64,000 nt of DNA from positions 496,001 to 560,000 of the forward strand of contig CAWEQO010000012.1 of assembly GCA_963811225.1 (NCBI GenBank), read 5' to 3'. Each line of letters opens with the position of its first letter. Within the stretch, counting starts at the first letter, position 1. Of the stretch, positions 1-7,780 are shown in pieces. A program made the translations under genes and the position numbers. The DNA comes from CAWEQO01 sp963811225 (lineage in GTDB: Bacteria > Chloroflexota > Anaerolineae > Anaerolineales > Anaerolineaceae). The notes beneath the pieces are model-generated. The model did no database searches, was not told the origin of the DNA, and saw only the letters and a list, made by a program, of their open reading frames with translations.

Positions 1-27
1 CATTTCACATTTAACTGCCCTTTTCGC

Positions 28-56
28 TTGACAGAAGCAGCCGGGGTCTCTATAAT
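28..56 (+). promoter_or_regulatory. Consensus sigma-70-type promoter of the mutase operon
   Basis: TTGACA at 28-33 and TATAAT at 51-56 are separated by exactly 17 bases, a perfect housekeeping promoter. Transcription would start near 62-64, giving a leader of about 210 bases before the first gene at 276. It is the strongest promoter I can see in the window. Confidence 0.85.
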
Positions 57-64
57 AAGTTTAG

Positions 65-82
65 TATATCGTATACGATATA
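65..82. promoter_or_regulatory. Perfect palindromic operator at the transcription start
   Basis: An 18-base perfect palindrome (core ATCGTATACGAT) lies immediately downstream of the -10 box, at about +2 to +20. A perfect dyad there is the usual place for a repressor that blocks initiation, and the symmetry suits a dimeric HTH repressor of the GntR type (inference). No GntR gene is in the window; the nearest regulator is the XRE-cupin protein at 6971-7603. Confidence 0.65.
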
Positions 83-275
83 TCAAATCTCCTTATCGTG
101 ATCGAAAAACTCCATATCCCTTACTGGTAAATCTAATTCACTATCGCCCAGCGACAGCCGGGGCAGGGACGTTAAACCGGAAGTTGTAAAGAGCAACGCT
201 CCCTCTCCCGAATAACGCTGCTTTTCAGGCTGTCGCCCGCCCGATCCATCTACACCTTTTTGAAGGAGACCCTGG

Positions 276-1745
276 ATGTCACAGAAGTGGAATTTTAAAT
301 ACCAGATGTATAAGCACCTGCAAGCCAGCGCGCAGTCGATCTACGCCGAATGCCGTCAGGCGGCCGAAGAGATCGGCCTGGCCCCCGATTGGAAGGGCAA
401 CATCGGCCTGACCGGCGCTGTGTCCGGCTGCCACGGCCTGCTCATGCGTGAGATCGAAGAGGCCATGCACGAATCGTCCCGTCAGGTGATCCCCAGCGCC
501 GTGCTGGACGAAAAGATCCGCGACGTGGTTAAGTCATTCTACGGTGATGAGTACGACGCCGCCCTGATCAACACTTGCGAGGCCGGGCTGGCGGTCAGCT
601 TCGAGGTGCTGTGTATGCCGCCCACCCTGGGCAAGGGCGATCCCTACCGCGCCCGCTATCTGGCCCCCTACGAGCGCCACACACATCACCAGGCCGCCTA
701 CGGCCGGCCCTTCCCACCGAAATATAAAGAGCTGAACGCCGAGCGCGGCGAGGCCGCCGGTGAGTACGGCGTGCAGGGTAAACGTGCCTTCAACCTCGAC
801 ACCGTCATGGTCCGTCTGGAAGGCGCCGACTACAGCTGCCACGGCATCAAATACTGCCCGGTGCCCAACCTGCTGCACGTCCAAGGCGAGGATTCGGTCG
901 ACCGCTTCGCAGAAATGGCCGAACGGCATCTGGATATGCTCTCCGGCTTTGTCTCGATCGGCTATGACACACCCGGTTACGGCTACGGCGATAAGGGCCC
1001 CAACGGCGCCCCGCTGCTGCAGTCCGGCATGGCCGAGCTGGCCGCCCTGTATGACGTGCCCTACATCGTCGACAACGCCTGGGGTGTGCCCTTTATTGGA
1101 GCCGATATCCGCAAGCTTGGCTGCGACATCATCATCTACAGCATGGACAAGGCCGCCGGCGCCCCCACTTGCGGCCTGATCATTGGCAAAGAAGAAGCGA
1201 TGGTCTCCATCCGCCGCGCCCTGGGCATTCACGGCGCCCGCTACGGCACCCTCTCCTCGCACGGCAAGGCCGCTTACGTTGGCTACGACCCCGGCAAAGA
1301 AGCCCTGGCCGGCGCTCTGGCCACCCTCAAGATCCTCCAGGGCCGCCCCGAGATCTCTCTGACCGCCCTGGACGACCTGCACAGCATCGTCATGGAAGAG
1401 TTCTCCTGCCTGCCTGGGCAGATGCAGGACGGCTGGAACATCTTCAAGTCGCCAAACTGCATGGCCGTAGAAGTCAACTATGCCGACACCTGGAAGGATG
1501 GCAAGTTCGGGCTGCCAATCTTCTCGATCGAGGACATGTACGCCGGCAGCAATCTCGTGCAGAACTGCATGTCGCAGATGGGCATGATCCCTACCATCGG
1601 CTACGATGCCAACGTGATGATCTCGAACGGCGTCGGCAACATTGACGAGGAAGGCAAGCTGCTGGAAGCGCCTACCCGCATGGCAGTCAAGGGCTTCTTC
1701 AAGTCGATGGAAATCATCGCCAGGTATGCCGGGTACCCAGAATAG
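276..1745 (+). CDS. SelA-like fold type I PLP-dependent enzyme, first gene of mutase operon
   Basis: This 489-aa protein begins at an ATG preceded by GAAGGAG. It resembles fold type I PLP enzymes of the SelA/Cys-Met lyase kind: a Gly-rich TGAVSGCHG segment near the N-terminus, a VDNAWG strand ending in the Asp expected to contact the pyridine nitrogen, and SMDKAAGAPTCG, whose Lys is the likely Schiff-base residue. The substrate is unknown. It heads an operon with a B12-domain mutase and a dehydrogenase related to diaminopimelate dehydrogenase, so a lyase, aminotransferase or racemase acting on an amino or diamino acid is plausible (inference). No signal peptide is seen, so it should be cytoplasmic. 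I do not recognise a named orthologue. Confidence 0.7.
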   Translation: MSQKWNFKYQMYKHLQASAQSIYAECRQAAEEIGLAPDWKGNIGLTGAVSGCHGLLMREIEEAMHESSRQVIPSAVLDEKIRDVVKSFYGDEYDAALINTCEAGLAVSFEVLCMPPTLGKGDPYRARYLAPYERHTHHQAAYGRPFPPKYKELNAERGEAAGEYGVQGKRAFNLDTVMVRLEGADYSCHGIKYCPVPNLLHVQGEDSVDRFAEMAERHLDMLSGFVSIGYDTPGYGYGDKGPNGAPLLQSGMAELAALYDVPYIVDNAWGVPFIGADIRKLGCDIIIYSMDKAAGAPTCGLIIGKEEAMVSIRRALGIHGARYGTLSSHGKAAYVGYDPGKEALAGALATLKILQGRPEISLTALDDLHSIVMEEFSCLPGQMQDGWNIFKSPNCMAVEVNYADTWKDGKFGLPIFSIEDMYAGSNLVQNCMSQMGMIPTIGYDANVMISNGVGNIDEEGKLLEAPTRMAVKGFFKSMEIIARYAGYPE

Positions 1746-1757
1746 GGTTCTCGTCGT

Positions 1758-1836
1758 CCGGTCCGGCCCTCAACCCAAGCATAGAGGCAAAGCATCCACA
1801 AGGGCGCCCCTATGCTTGGGTGAAGGTCTGGACCGG
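1758..1836 (+). repeat. Intercistronic two-part hairpin
   Basis: ACCCAAGCATAG (1773-1784) pairs with CTATGCTTGGGT (1810-1821), and an outer arm at 1758-1770 pairs with 1824-1836 with two mismatches. The hairpin sits between the PLP enzyme and the small second gene and has no T-tract. It may act as a processing or attenuation element rather than a full terminator. Confidence 0.6.
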
Positions 1837-1861
1837 CAGCATGATAAGAAAGGAGCCGCCC

Positions 1862-2101
1862 TTGACCTCCGCCATGGACCGGGTTGTGGATGCGGTTGAT
1901 ATCGAAACCTTCCTGCTTTCCGAAAGTGAAGAGCAGGCCAAGCAGCTGGCCCTGACTCTGGCCGAGGAGATGGGGCTGCGCCATGCCGACGTGGTCTTCG
2001 TTGAACAGCGCGGCCTGGGCGCACGCGTGCGCATCCGCGCCTATATCCACCACCCCGCCGACCACTATCGCTGGCTGGACAATCCGGAGGACCAGCCATG
2101 A
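1862..2101 (+). CDS. Small acidic protein preceding the B12 mutase
   Basis: This 79-aa protein is best started at TTG 1862, because AGGAG at 1851-1855 is six bases upstream; the ATG at 1874 is too far from that site. Its stop overlaps the mutase start (ATGA, 2098-2101), implying translational coupling. The sequence is acidic in the first half and ends in a His- and Trp-containing tail. Small subunits are known for B12-dependent aminomutases (for example OraS), so a subunit role is suggested by position only. I do not see convincing OraS similarity and do not assign a function. Confidence 0.65.
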   Translation: MTSAMDRVVDAVDIETFLLSESEEQAKQLALTLAEEMGLRHADVVFVEQRGLGARVRIRAYIHHPADHYRWLDNPEDQP

Positions 2102-3915
2102 AAAAAGTCCTGCTGGCCCCGCTCGACCCCATTCATGACAATGCCGTCAAGCTGCTCAAGCGCAAGCTGAGTGACTGCGGTTACCAGGCCATCGCCATGC
2201 GGCCCGGAGTCACCGGAGAGGAGGTCGTCCAGCTGGCCCTGCAAGAGCGCCCTATCGCCATCCTGGTCAGCCGCACGCTGGGCTATCAAGTGGCTGAGGT
2301 CCTCGGCCGGCTGGTGGACCTGGCGGAGGCTGCCGGGCTGCGCGAGACCACCCGCCTGGGAGTCGGCGGCATGGCCATCACGCCCGAGACCGGCGCTGAG
2401 CTTGGCTTCGATGCCACCTTCACCGGTGAGCTGGACATGCAGGCCGTGCTGGCCTTCTTGGAAGGCCGCAGCATGAAAGCAGGTGAAATCCATACCGAAA
2501 CCTGCATTCCAGCGAGACCTAAGCCAGATATTCTGGAAGGTTACAGCTTCGCCTTTAAAGACAAAAAGATCGAGGCATTGCTCGACCAGATCACCGAGCA
2601 GCTGCTGGCCTGGTCGCAGGGTAAGACCTCCCCGGGCATTCAGCGCGCCCGGTTACGCGCCGGGTTGATCGCGGAGAGCAGCCCCGTCACACGCAAAAAG
2701 CTGCTGGAGCAGTACGTCGCCCTGTGTGATGAGGGAATCCAGGCCTTCTACCGCCAGGGCACCTTGCCCTCCGGCGTGCGCCGCCTGGATCCGTCCGAGG
2801 TCGACCGCCTGCCGCAGATGCTGCCCGGCCGGGAAGCCCCCTTCGAGCCGCTGCGCCACATCGGTGCGCGCCCGCTGTTCTTCTCGCAGTACGGTACCGG
2901 CTGCCCGGTGATGGACGTGGTGCACATCAAAACCGCCGAGGCCTGGGGCGTAGACGGTATCTTGCACTTCGACCCCTCATGGGGTGCTCAGCGTGAGGGC
3001 CTGCTGGATGGCCTGCTCAGCCACGAACACGATGGCACCATCCTGACCCTCGATAATTTGCAGTTTATTCACCGCTTCATCGCTCCGGCCACACTCTGGA
3101 ACGTGCGCGGCCATCGCGGCCTGAACACACCCGAAACCCAGGTGCTGGGCCGCGCCGCCGGCGCTGACCTGTTCAAGATCAACATCCCCTACGGCAGCAC
3201 CGGCGGCGGCACCGATCCCGAACGGCTGGCAGTGGACGGCATCTACTCGCTGCGGCTGGCGGCCGAATACGGGATCCCCTTCGATATCCCCGGCAACGAT
3301 GAGCTCAGCGGTGTGCCGCCTCATAAGACTTTCACCGGGATGTTGGTCATGACCATGCTGGGGCTCAAGTTGGGCGCCAAACCCATCCCGAAGCCGCTGC
3401 TGTGCTACTCACCGTATATGATGGTTTCCGGGGAGATGGAGGATAACTTCATCGACATGAACGTCGCCAAGCTGGCCGTCTGGCCTGAGATCGCCGACCT
3501 GCCGGTTTGGCCCGGCGAGCCGGTGGGCTTCATGACCCATACACCCGAGCGGGTGCAGTCGGCCATGACCACCGCCGCCCACGCTGCGCTGGCCGCGGGG
3601 ATGGACGCCGCTGCCGTGACGATTGCCTCCTCCGACGAGGCTTACTCCAAAGGCCCAATCTCCGCACAGGCGCGGGTGGACACGCTGCGGGCGGTGCGCG
3701 AGCTGCTGCGCTTCTGCGGTTCGGCCGGTTTCCGCCCTACCCTGCATGCCGCCCAGATGCAAGCCGAGCTGCACGCAGGCATCACCGACACCCTGGAAGC
3801 GATTGCCCGGCGCGGCGATTTCGTGGCCGCCATCTATGAGGGCCTGCTCGGCAGCCAGGAAGATGGGCTCTATCCCGGTCGCACCGGACGCGGCACGGTT
3901 GTCAACCAAGGCTAG
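2098..3915 (+). CDS. Cobalamin-dependent mutase-like protein, N-terminal B12 domain plus TIM-barrel
   Basis: This 605-aa protein has two parts. Residues 1-125 look like a Rossmann-type B12-binding domain: a first strand ending in LDPIHDNAV, whose His would be the lower cobalt ligand, then a VSRTLG strand-turn and GVGGMAI. Residues 135-605 resemble the catalytic barrel of glutamate mutase E or ornithine/lysine aminomutase, with Gly-rich YGSTGGGTDP and a long C-terminal helical part. In OraE the B12 domain is C-terminal, so the order here is reversed. The histidine motif is DxxH rather than the usual DxHxxG. I cannot identify the PLP lysine that OraE and KamE carry, so the protein may be a PLP-independent carbon-skeleton mutase. 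The substrate is unknown. Confidence 0.65.
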   Translation: MKKVLLAPLDPIHDNAVKLLKRKLSDCGYQAIAMRPGVTGEEVVQLALQERPIAILVSRTLGYQVAEVLGRLVDLAEAAGLRETTRLGVGGMAITPETGAELGFDATFTGELDMQAVLAFLEGRSMKAGEIHTETCIPARPKPDILEGYSFAFKDKKIEALLDQITEQLLAWSQGKTSPGIQRARLRAGLIAESSPVTRKKLLEQYVALCDEGIQAFYRQGTLPSGVRRLDPSEVDRLPQMLPGREAPFEPLRHIGARPLFFSQYGTGCPVMDVVHIKTAEAWGVDGILHFDPSWGAQREGLLDGLLSHEHDGTILTLDNLQFIHRFIAPATLWNVRGHRGLNTPETQVLGRAAGADLFKINIPYGSTGGGTDPERLAVDGIYSLRLAAEYGIPFDIPGNDELSGVPPHKTFTGMLVMTMLGLKLGAKPIPKPLLCYSPYMMVSGEMEDNFIDMNVAKLAVWPEIADLPVWPGEPVGFMTHTPERVQSAMTTAAHAALAAGMDAAAVTIASSDEAYSKGPISAQARVDTLRAVRELLRFCGSAGFRPTLHAAQMQAELHAGITDTLEAIARRGDFVAAIYEGLLGSQEDGLYPGRTGRGTVVNQG

Positions 3916-3923
3916 CCCAGGCA

Positions 3924-4987
3924 TGGCAATGAAGACCATCGGCCTCGCCGGCACCGCCAAAAACACCGGGAAAACCACCGCCGCCTTGCAACTGCTGGAG
4001 CAGGCGGATGCAGCCGGCTGTCGCACCGCCCTGACCAGCATCGGCTACGATGGCGAAGCCCTGGATAATGTCACTGGGCTGCCCAAACCGCGCTACTTCG
4101 TCCGGCGAGGTGCGCTGGTGGCTGTGGCGGATGCCTGCCTGCGCAGCGGCGACGCAAGCTGTCGTATCCTCCGCCGCAGCGGTGTTGAGACCGGGTTGGG
4201 CGAGGTCGTAATCGCCGAGGTGCACAAGGCCGGGCGGGTGGTGCTGGCCGGGCCGAACAAACGCCACGAGCTGGAGCAAATTTTGGCGCTGTTAGCGGCT
4301 GCGGGGGCTGACTTGACCATCGCCGATGGCGCGCTGAACCGCCTGGTACCGCTGCTGTGCGCCGATGGCCTGGTGCTCGCGACCGGCGCGGCCTTCGAGC
4401 CTGACATTTCCAACCTGGCAGAGCACCTGGCGGCCCTGTGCCGCCTGTTCGAGTTCGAGCCCATCCTTACCCAACCCCTCCCACAGGGTGTGGCTATGCG
4501 CATCAGGCTCGACTTTACCGACCGCAAGACAGTCGAACTGGCGCACGGCTCGCTGATCGCCGGCGAAACCCTCCAGCAGGTGTTGGATGCCCTCGACCGT
4601 CCGCTCCGGCGCCTGACCATTCCCGGCGCCTGCCTTCCGTCGCTCTTCCATAAGCTCCTGGTCCAGCGACAATCTCTGCTGGCGGGCGCGCAGCTGGTCT
4701 TCGCTAGTCCTTTACACCTGATCGCCAGCGCCAACCCGCTGGAATGGCAGCCGCTCTTCGCGACAGCCCCCTCTCATCCCACCTACCTTGAAACCCTGCC
4801 GTTGTGCTTCGTGACCGTCAATCCGTTTTATCCCCGCTGCCGCCGGCGGACCGGCGGTTACACCCCAGCCTTCGTCGACAAAGCCGCGCTGCTGTCCTTC
4901 TGTCGCGCTCAGGTTCCCCACCCGCCTGTGCTGGACGTGCTCCGGCCGCCCCTGCCCGACCTGCTGTCATTGGTAGGTCTCTATTAA
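3924..4987 (+). CDS. P-loop protein associated with the mutase (KamB-like reactivase candidate)
   Basis: The ATG at 3924 lies eight bases after the mutase stop and gives 354 aa; the frame stays open further upstream but overlaps the mutase. The N-terminus has a Walker-A-like loop, GTAKNTGKTT, then a stretch with IADGALNRL and a central region rich in Leu and Ala. P-loop proteins with a KNxGKT loop occur beside lysine 5,6-aminomutase genes (KamB, a reactivase component), and B12 mutases generally need ATP-driven reactivation. The assignment to that role rests on the P-loop and the gene order. The C-terminal half (HPTYLETLPLCFV, NPFYPRCRRRTGGYTPAFVD) is unassigned. Confidence 0.6.
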
Positions 4988-5040
4988 AATCGTAGAGGCA
5001 AGCGCCCATCTGCCTCCCGATCGAGACAAGGATTTGCATC

Positions 5041-5499
5041 ATGAGCCCTGATCCCTATGTCAATCATCTGCTCAACGCCGAAATGCCCTGCGCCGACAAA
5101 ACCCCCGTGGTCGGGCGGCTGTGCTGCATCCTCCACGCCCGCGCCGAACAGCGCGGTTTGCAGATGGCCCCATTCCCATCCCGCGTTGTGCAACAGCACG
5201 AGGTCCACGAGTTGATCCTGACCGCCGAGGAACAGGCCGGGCCGGGCCAGGAGGTCAACCGGATTGCCTACCTGGGCTTCTTTGAAATCCTGGATGGCGG
5301 CGTGCTGTGGGCCGGCGACAAAGTCGAGATTGACGGTCGCTGCGTTGGAACCCTTGCCGGGTACGACTTGACTCATTTCCCCAATCACTTTAATATCGTT
5401 ATTCGCGCCGATGGACCTATCTCTACTGGTTTTGAATCCGGCTTTCAACTTGGAGAAACTGTGACTTTCATATTCCCCAAGAACGAAATTCACGAGTAG
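5041..5499 (+). CDS. Uncharacterised 152-aa protein of the mutase operon
   Basis: The protein starts at ATG 5041 and has no signal peptide or membrane segment. It contains a conserved-looking FPSRVVQQHEVHELIL segment, then GFFEILDGGVLWAGDKVEIDG and GYDLTHFPNHFNIVI, which read as a beta-rich small domain with several His and Asp residues that could bind metal. I do not recognise the family. Its place between the P-loop protein and the dehydrogenase, on the same strand with short gaps, makes it part of the same pathway or an accessory of it. Confidence 0.6.
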   Translation: MSPDPYVNHLLNAEMPCADKTPVVGRLCCILHARAEQRGLQMAPFPSRVVQQHEVHELILTAEEQAGPGQEVNRIAYLGFFEILDGGVLWAGDKVEIDGRCVGTLAGYDLTHFPNHFNIVIRADGPISTGFESGFQLGETVTFIFPKNEIHE

Positions 5500-5573
5500 T
5501 TTGCCGCCAACAGCGGCAGCCGCGCTCTAATCTCTGCTCATTATTCTCGGTTTTTCCATCAAGGAGCATCCCT

Positions 5574-6482
5574 GTGGAGAAGATCAAAACCATCATCCTT
5601 GGCTGTGGGCATATTGGCAAGTACGCCGTGAAAGCCGTCCAACTTGCGCCCGACATGACGCTCACTGGCCTGATCGATTTGGAGTGTAATCTGGCCGAGC
5701 TGCGTAAGCTGGTGCCGGAAGTGCCGGTGGTCAAAGACGTCGCCGAGCTATCCGAAAAGCCTGACGTTGCCATCCTATGCGTGCCCACCCGCATGGTCGA
5801 AAACATTGCGCCGCAACTGCTGGCCGCCGGCATTCATACGGCCGACTGCTTCGATATGCATGGCGATCCATTCGTGCACCTTAAAGCCGCCCTAGACCCG
5901 ATCGCCAAAGAACACAACGTGGCCGCCATCATGGGCAGCGGCGTCGACCCCGGCATCAGCACCATGGTGCGGGCGCTGTTCGAGATCTGGGCGCCGACTG
6001 GACTGTCTTACGTCAATTATGGGCCGGGGATGAGCATGGGTCACACCGTCGCAGCCCGCTCCTACCCGGAAGTCAAGGACGCCCTTTCGATCACCCGCCC
6101 CGGAGAGCCGGGCAGCCACAAGCGTGACCTGTACCTGGAGCTGGAAGGGGGCGCCGACTTCGAGCAGGTCAAGTCCGCCATCCTGGAGGACTCTTACTTC
6201 TGCCACGACGACGTGCGCGTCTTCCAGGTAGAAGATGTCACCCCACTGGTTGACATGGGTCATCGCATTCATATCTTCCGCAAGGGCGGCTCCAGTGGGG
6301 TCGATAACCAGCTGCTGGAGTTCGAGACCACCTTCCACAACCCGGCCTCAACGGCCCAGGTGCTGGTAGCCTCCACGCGGGCAGTCACACGCATGCCACC
6401 CGGCGCCCATAACATGCTTGAAGTGCCGCTGCTGTACTTCATGAAGGATGACATGCAGACACTGTTGAAACGGATTGTTTAA
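5574..6482 (+). CDS. Diaminopimelate-dehydrogenase-like NAD(P)-dependent oxidoreductase
   Basis: Translation starts at GTG 5574, six bases after AAGGAG; the product is 302 aa. The N-terminal Rossmann fold carries ILGCGHIGKYAV. The features match meso-diaminopimelate dehydrogenase (Ddh): MGSGVDPGIST (compare STGWDPGMFS in Corynebacterium), YGPGMSMGHTVAAR, KRDLYLELEG, and a C-terminal LEVPLLY. Ddh oxidatively deaminates the D-centre of meso-DAP. In this operon, with a B12 mutase and a PLP enzyme, a related diamino acid may be the substrate, by analogy with 2,4-diaminopentanoate dehydrogenase in ornithine fermentation, which belongs to a different family. True Ddh remains possible. Confidence 0.75.
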   Translation: MEKIKTIILGCGHIGKYAVKAVQLAPDMTLTGLIDLECNLAELRKLVPEVPVVKDVAELSEKPDVAILCVPTRMVENIAPQLLAAGIHTADCFDMHGDPFVHLKAALDPIAKEHNVAAIMGSGVDPGISTMVRALFEIWAPTGLSYVNYGPGMSMGHTVAARSYPEVKDALSITRPGEPGSHKRDLYLELEGGADFEQVKSAILEDSYFCHDDVRVFQVEDVTPLVDMGHRIHIFRKGGSSGVDNQLLEFETTFHNPASTAQVLVASTRAVTRMPPGAHNMLEVPLLYFMKDDMQTLLKRIV

Positions 6483-6483
6483 A

Positions 6484-6960
6484 GAGAGCAGAGAATAGAC
6501 CCTAACACCTCGGGGCGGGTGCTTAGGTTCTAGAACCTGACGAGAGCCCTTCTGCCGCAACACTCGGTTTTCCAACATCATCTCTACCTGAGGTACCTTT
6601 AGGGTCCAGTCCAGTAGCCCTAGGCATCCTCGCGAAGCACCCTGTTGAGGGCTGCCTGGGGTTCATGGCCTGCAAGGCGCACGGCCTATAAAAGATCGAA
6701 CATTCTACCCGCCGACTACCCCAGGCAGCCCTTACAGGGTGCTTCGCGAGGGATGCCTGGGGCTACGTGATCTGCCTGAGGTATTACCTAATTTAGTTCC
6801 TTAATTCCCCAGGTATAGGGTTGGGGAACCAAGGAACTAAATCCAACGGCCCTGATAAACTTTGATAAACAAAATCGATAAGGGACGCTTGACGAAGAAC
6901 ACAGAGCAAAAGCTGCTTTGTATTCTTCGTCAAGCGCCCCTTTAGGGTCTATTCTCTGCT
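6484..6960. repeat. Cluster of four nested and tandem hairpins between convergent genes
   Basis: This gene-free stretch contains four inverted repeats. A 17-base outer pair lies at 6487-6503 and 6944-6960. Pairs of about 48 bases lie at 6614-6661 and 6719-6766, with a few mismatches. Pairs of 21 bases lie at 6791-6811 and 6822-6842, with two mismatches. A further pair lies at about 6880-6900 and 6921-6941. It separates the dehydrogenase gene from the convergent XRE-cupin gene. It may serve as a very strong bidirectional terminator, or be a non-coding miniature element; no ORF or transposase is present. Confidence 0.7.
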
Positions 6961-6970
6961 ATTGATATAG

Positions 6971-7603
6971 CTATTTTTCTTCTTCTTCTTCCCTCTTCGC
7001 CGACGCCACGTGGAAATCGCCGGGATGCTCGCTCTCCTCGAAGCCGGCAATGACGATGACCGCCATGGCTACCGAACGGCCGCTGTTGCGCCAACGATGC
7101 ATATTGTTGGCAGAGAAGATGAGGCTGTCGCCCGCTTCCATTACGTACCGGTTGTGGTTGACCTCATACTCCAGCTCGCCCCGCAGGCAGAACACAAACT
7201 CGTGCCCGGTGTGGATCATGCCGTGCGGACCGCTGCTGCCGCCCGTCTCCAGCGTGAGCAGGAAGGCCTCCATATGACCGGTGAATGACTCACCGCCCAG
7301 CCCCTCCCACAGGCCTCGCTGGAAAGGCACTCGGCTGCGCTCGGTTGCTTTCCGGAAGACCACCGCCTGACGCTCTGGCTCAGGCCGGAAGAAGGCGGTA
7401 ATGGGTACCTCTAAAGCGGATGCAAGCTTGCTCAGAGTGCTGACCGAGGGTGAAGTCAGCCCGCGCTCGATCATACTTAACGCATTCGCAGACAGCCCGC
7501 TGCGGCGAGCCAACTCGCGCATTGAGATCTGCCGCTCATCACGCAGCATTCGCAAACGCTGCCCAACATCGATTAAATCCGCTTCTTTTCCATAAACGTC
7601 CAT
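6971..7603 (-). CDS. XRE-family HTH regulator with C-terminal cupin domain
   Basis: The 210-aa product starts at ATG 7603 with GGAGG six bases upstream. Residues 12-66 form a lambda-repressor-type HTH (RLRMLRDERQISMRELARRSGLS and following). Residues 100-185 form a cupin with HTGHEFVFCLRGELEY and a second GDSLIFSANNMHRW motif carrying the usual metal-ligand His and Glu. Proteins of this build sense small molecules and control amino-acid or polyamine catabolism genes in other bacteria. The gene converges on the mutase operon, so it is a candidate regulator of that pathway. The C-terminus ends in a run of Glu. Confidence 0.85.
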   Translation of the reverse strand: MDVYGKEADLIDVGQRLRMLRDERQISMRELARRSGLSANALSMIERGLTSPSVSTLSKLASALEVPITAFFRPEPERQAVVFRKATERSRVPFQRGLWEGLGGESFTGHMEAFLLTLETGGSSGPHGMIHTGHEFVFCLRGELEYEVNHNRYVMEAGDSLIFSANNMHRWRNSGRSVAMAVIVIAGFEESEHPGDFHVASAKREEEEEK

Positions 7604-7637
7604 TCCCGCCTCCGTTATGCAATCCTATGATACTCTT

Positions 7638-7672
7638 ATTATAGCCTTTTTGTCCTAATTCTTAATAGAATT
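7638..7672 (-). promoter_or_regulatory. Possible promoter and operator of the XRE-cupin gene
   Basis: On the minus strand a TATAAT box lies at 7643-7638, about 35 bases before the start codon. Just upstream is the inverted repeat AATTC-N6-GAATT (7657-7672) where a -35 box would lie. The -35 sequence itself is poor. The inverted repeat suggests autoregulation (inference). Confidence 0.35.
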
Positions 7673-7696
7673 CGTAACATTTGAACAAAATACTTT

Positions 7697-7776
7697 CCAA
7701 AGGCGCCGTTAAAAGTTATCGATATCTGTGCCGTTAAAATGCCACAAATATCGATAACTTTTAACGGCGCCTTTGG
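7697..7776. terminator. 29-bp perfect hairpin after the DUF218 gene
   Basis: Bases 7697-7725 and 7748-7776 are perfect reverse complements, with a 22-base loop. The loop holds a second copy of GCCGTTAAAA, which also occurs inside the left arm. The hairpin begins four bases beyond the stop codon of the gene at 7781-8575 and lies upstream of the XRE-cupin gene, so it is most likely the terminator of the former. Confidence 0.7.
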
Positions 7777-7780
7777 ATCA

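Noticed and set aside
83..275. Possible cobalamin or lysine riboswitch in the leader of the mutase operon
   Set aside because: I could not find a B12 box (GCCACTG-type) or a lysine-element core; the leader contains only weak local pairings.
534..1382. 282-codon open frame on the minus strand inside the PLP enzyme gene
   Set aside because: It is the antisense image of a GC-rich gene, with a low-complexity Gly/Ala/Val composition and no ribosome site; the plus-strand protein is clearly conserved.
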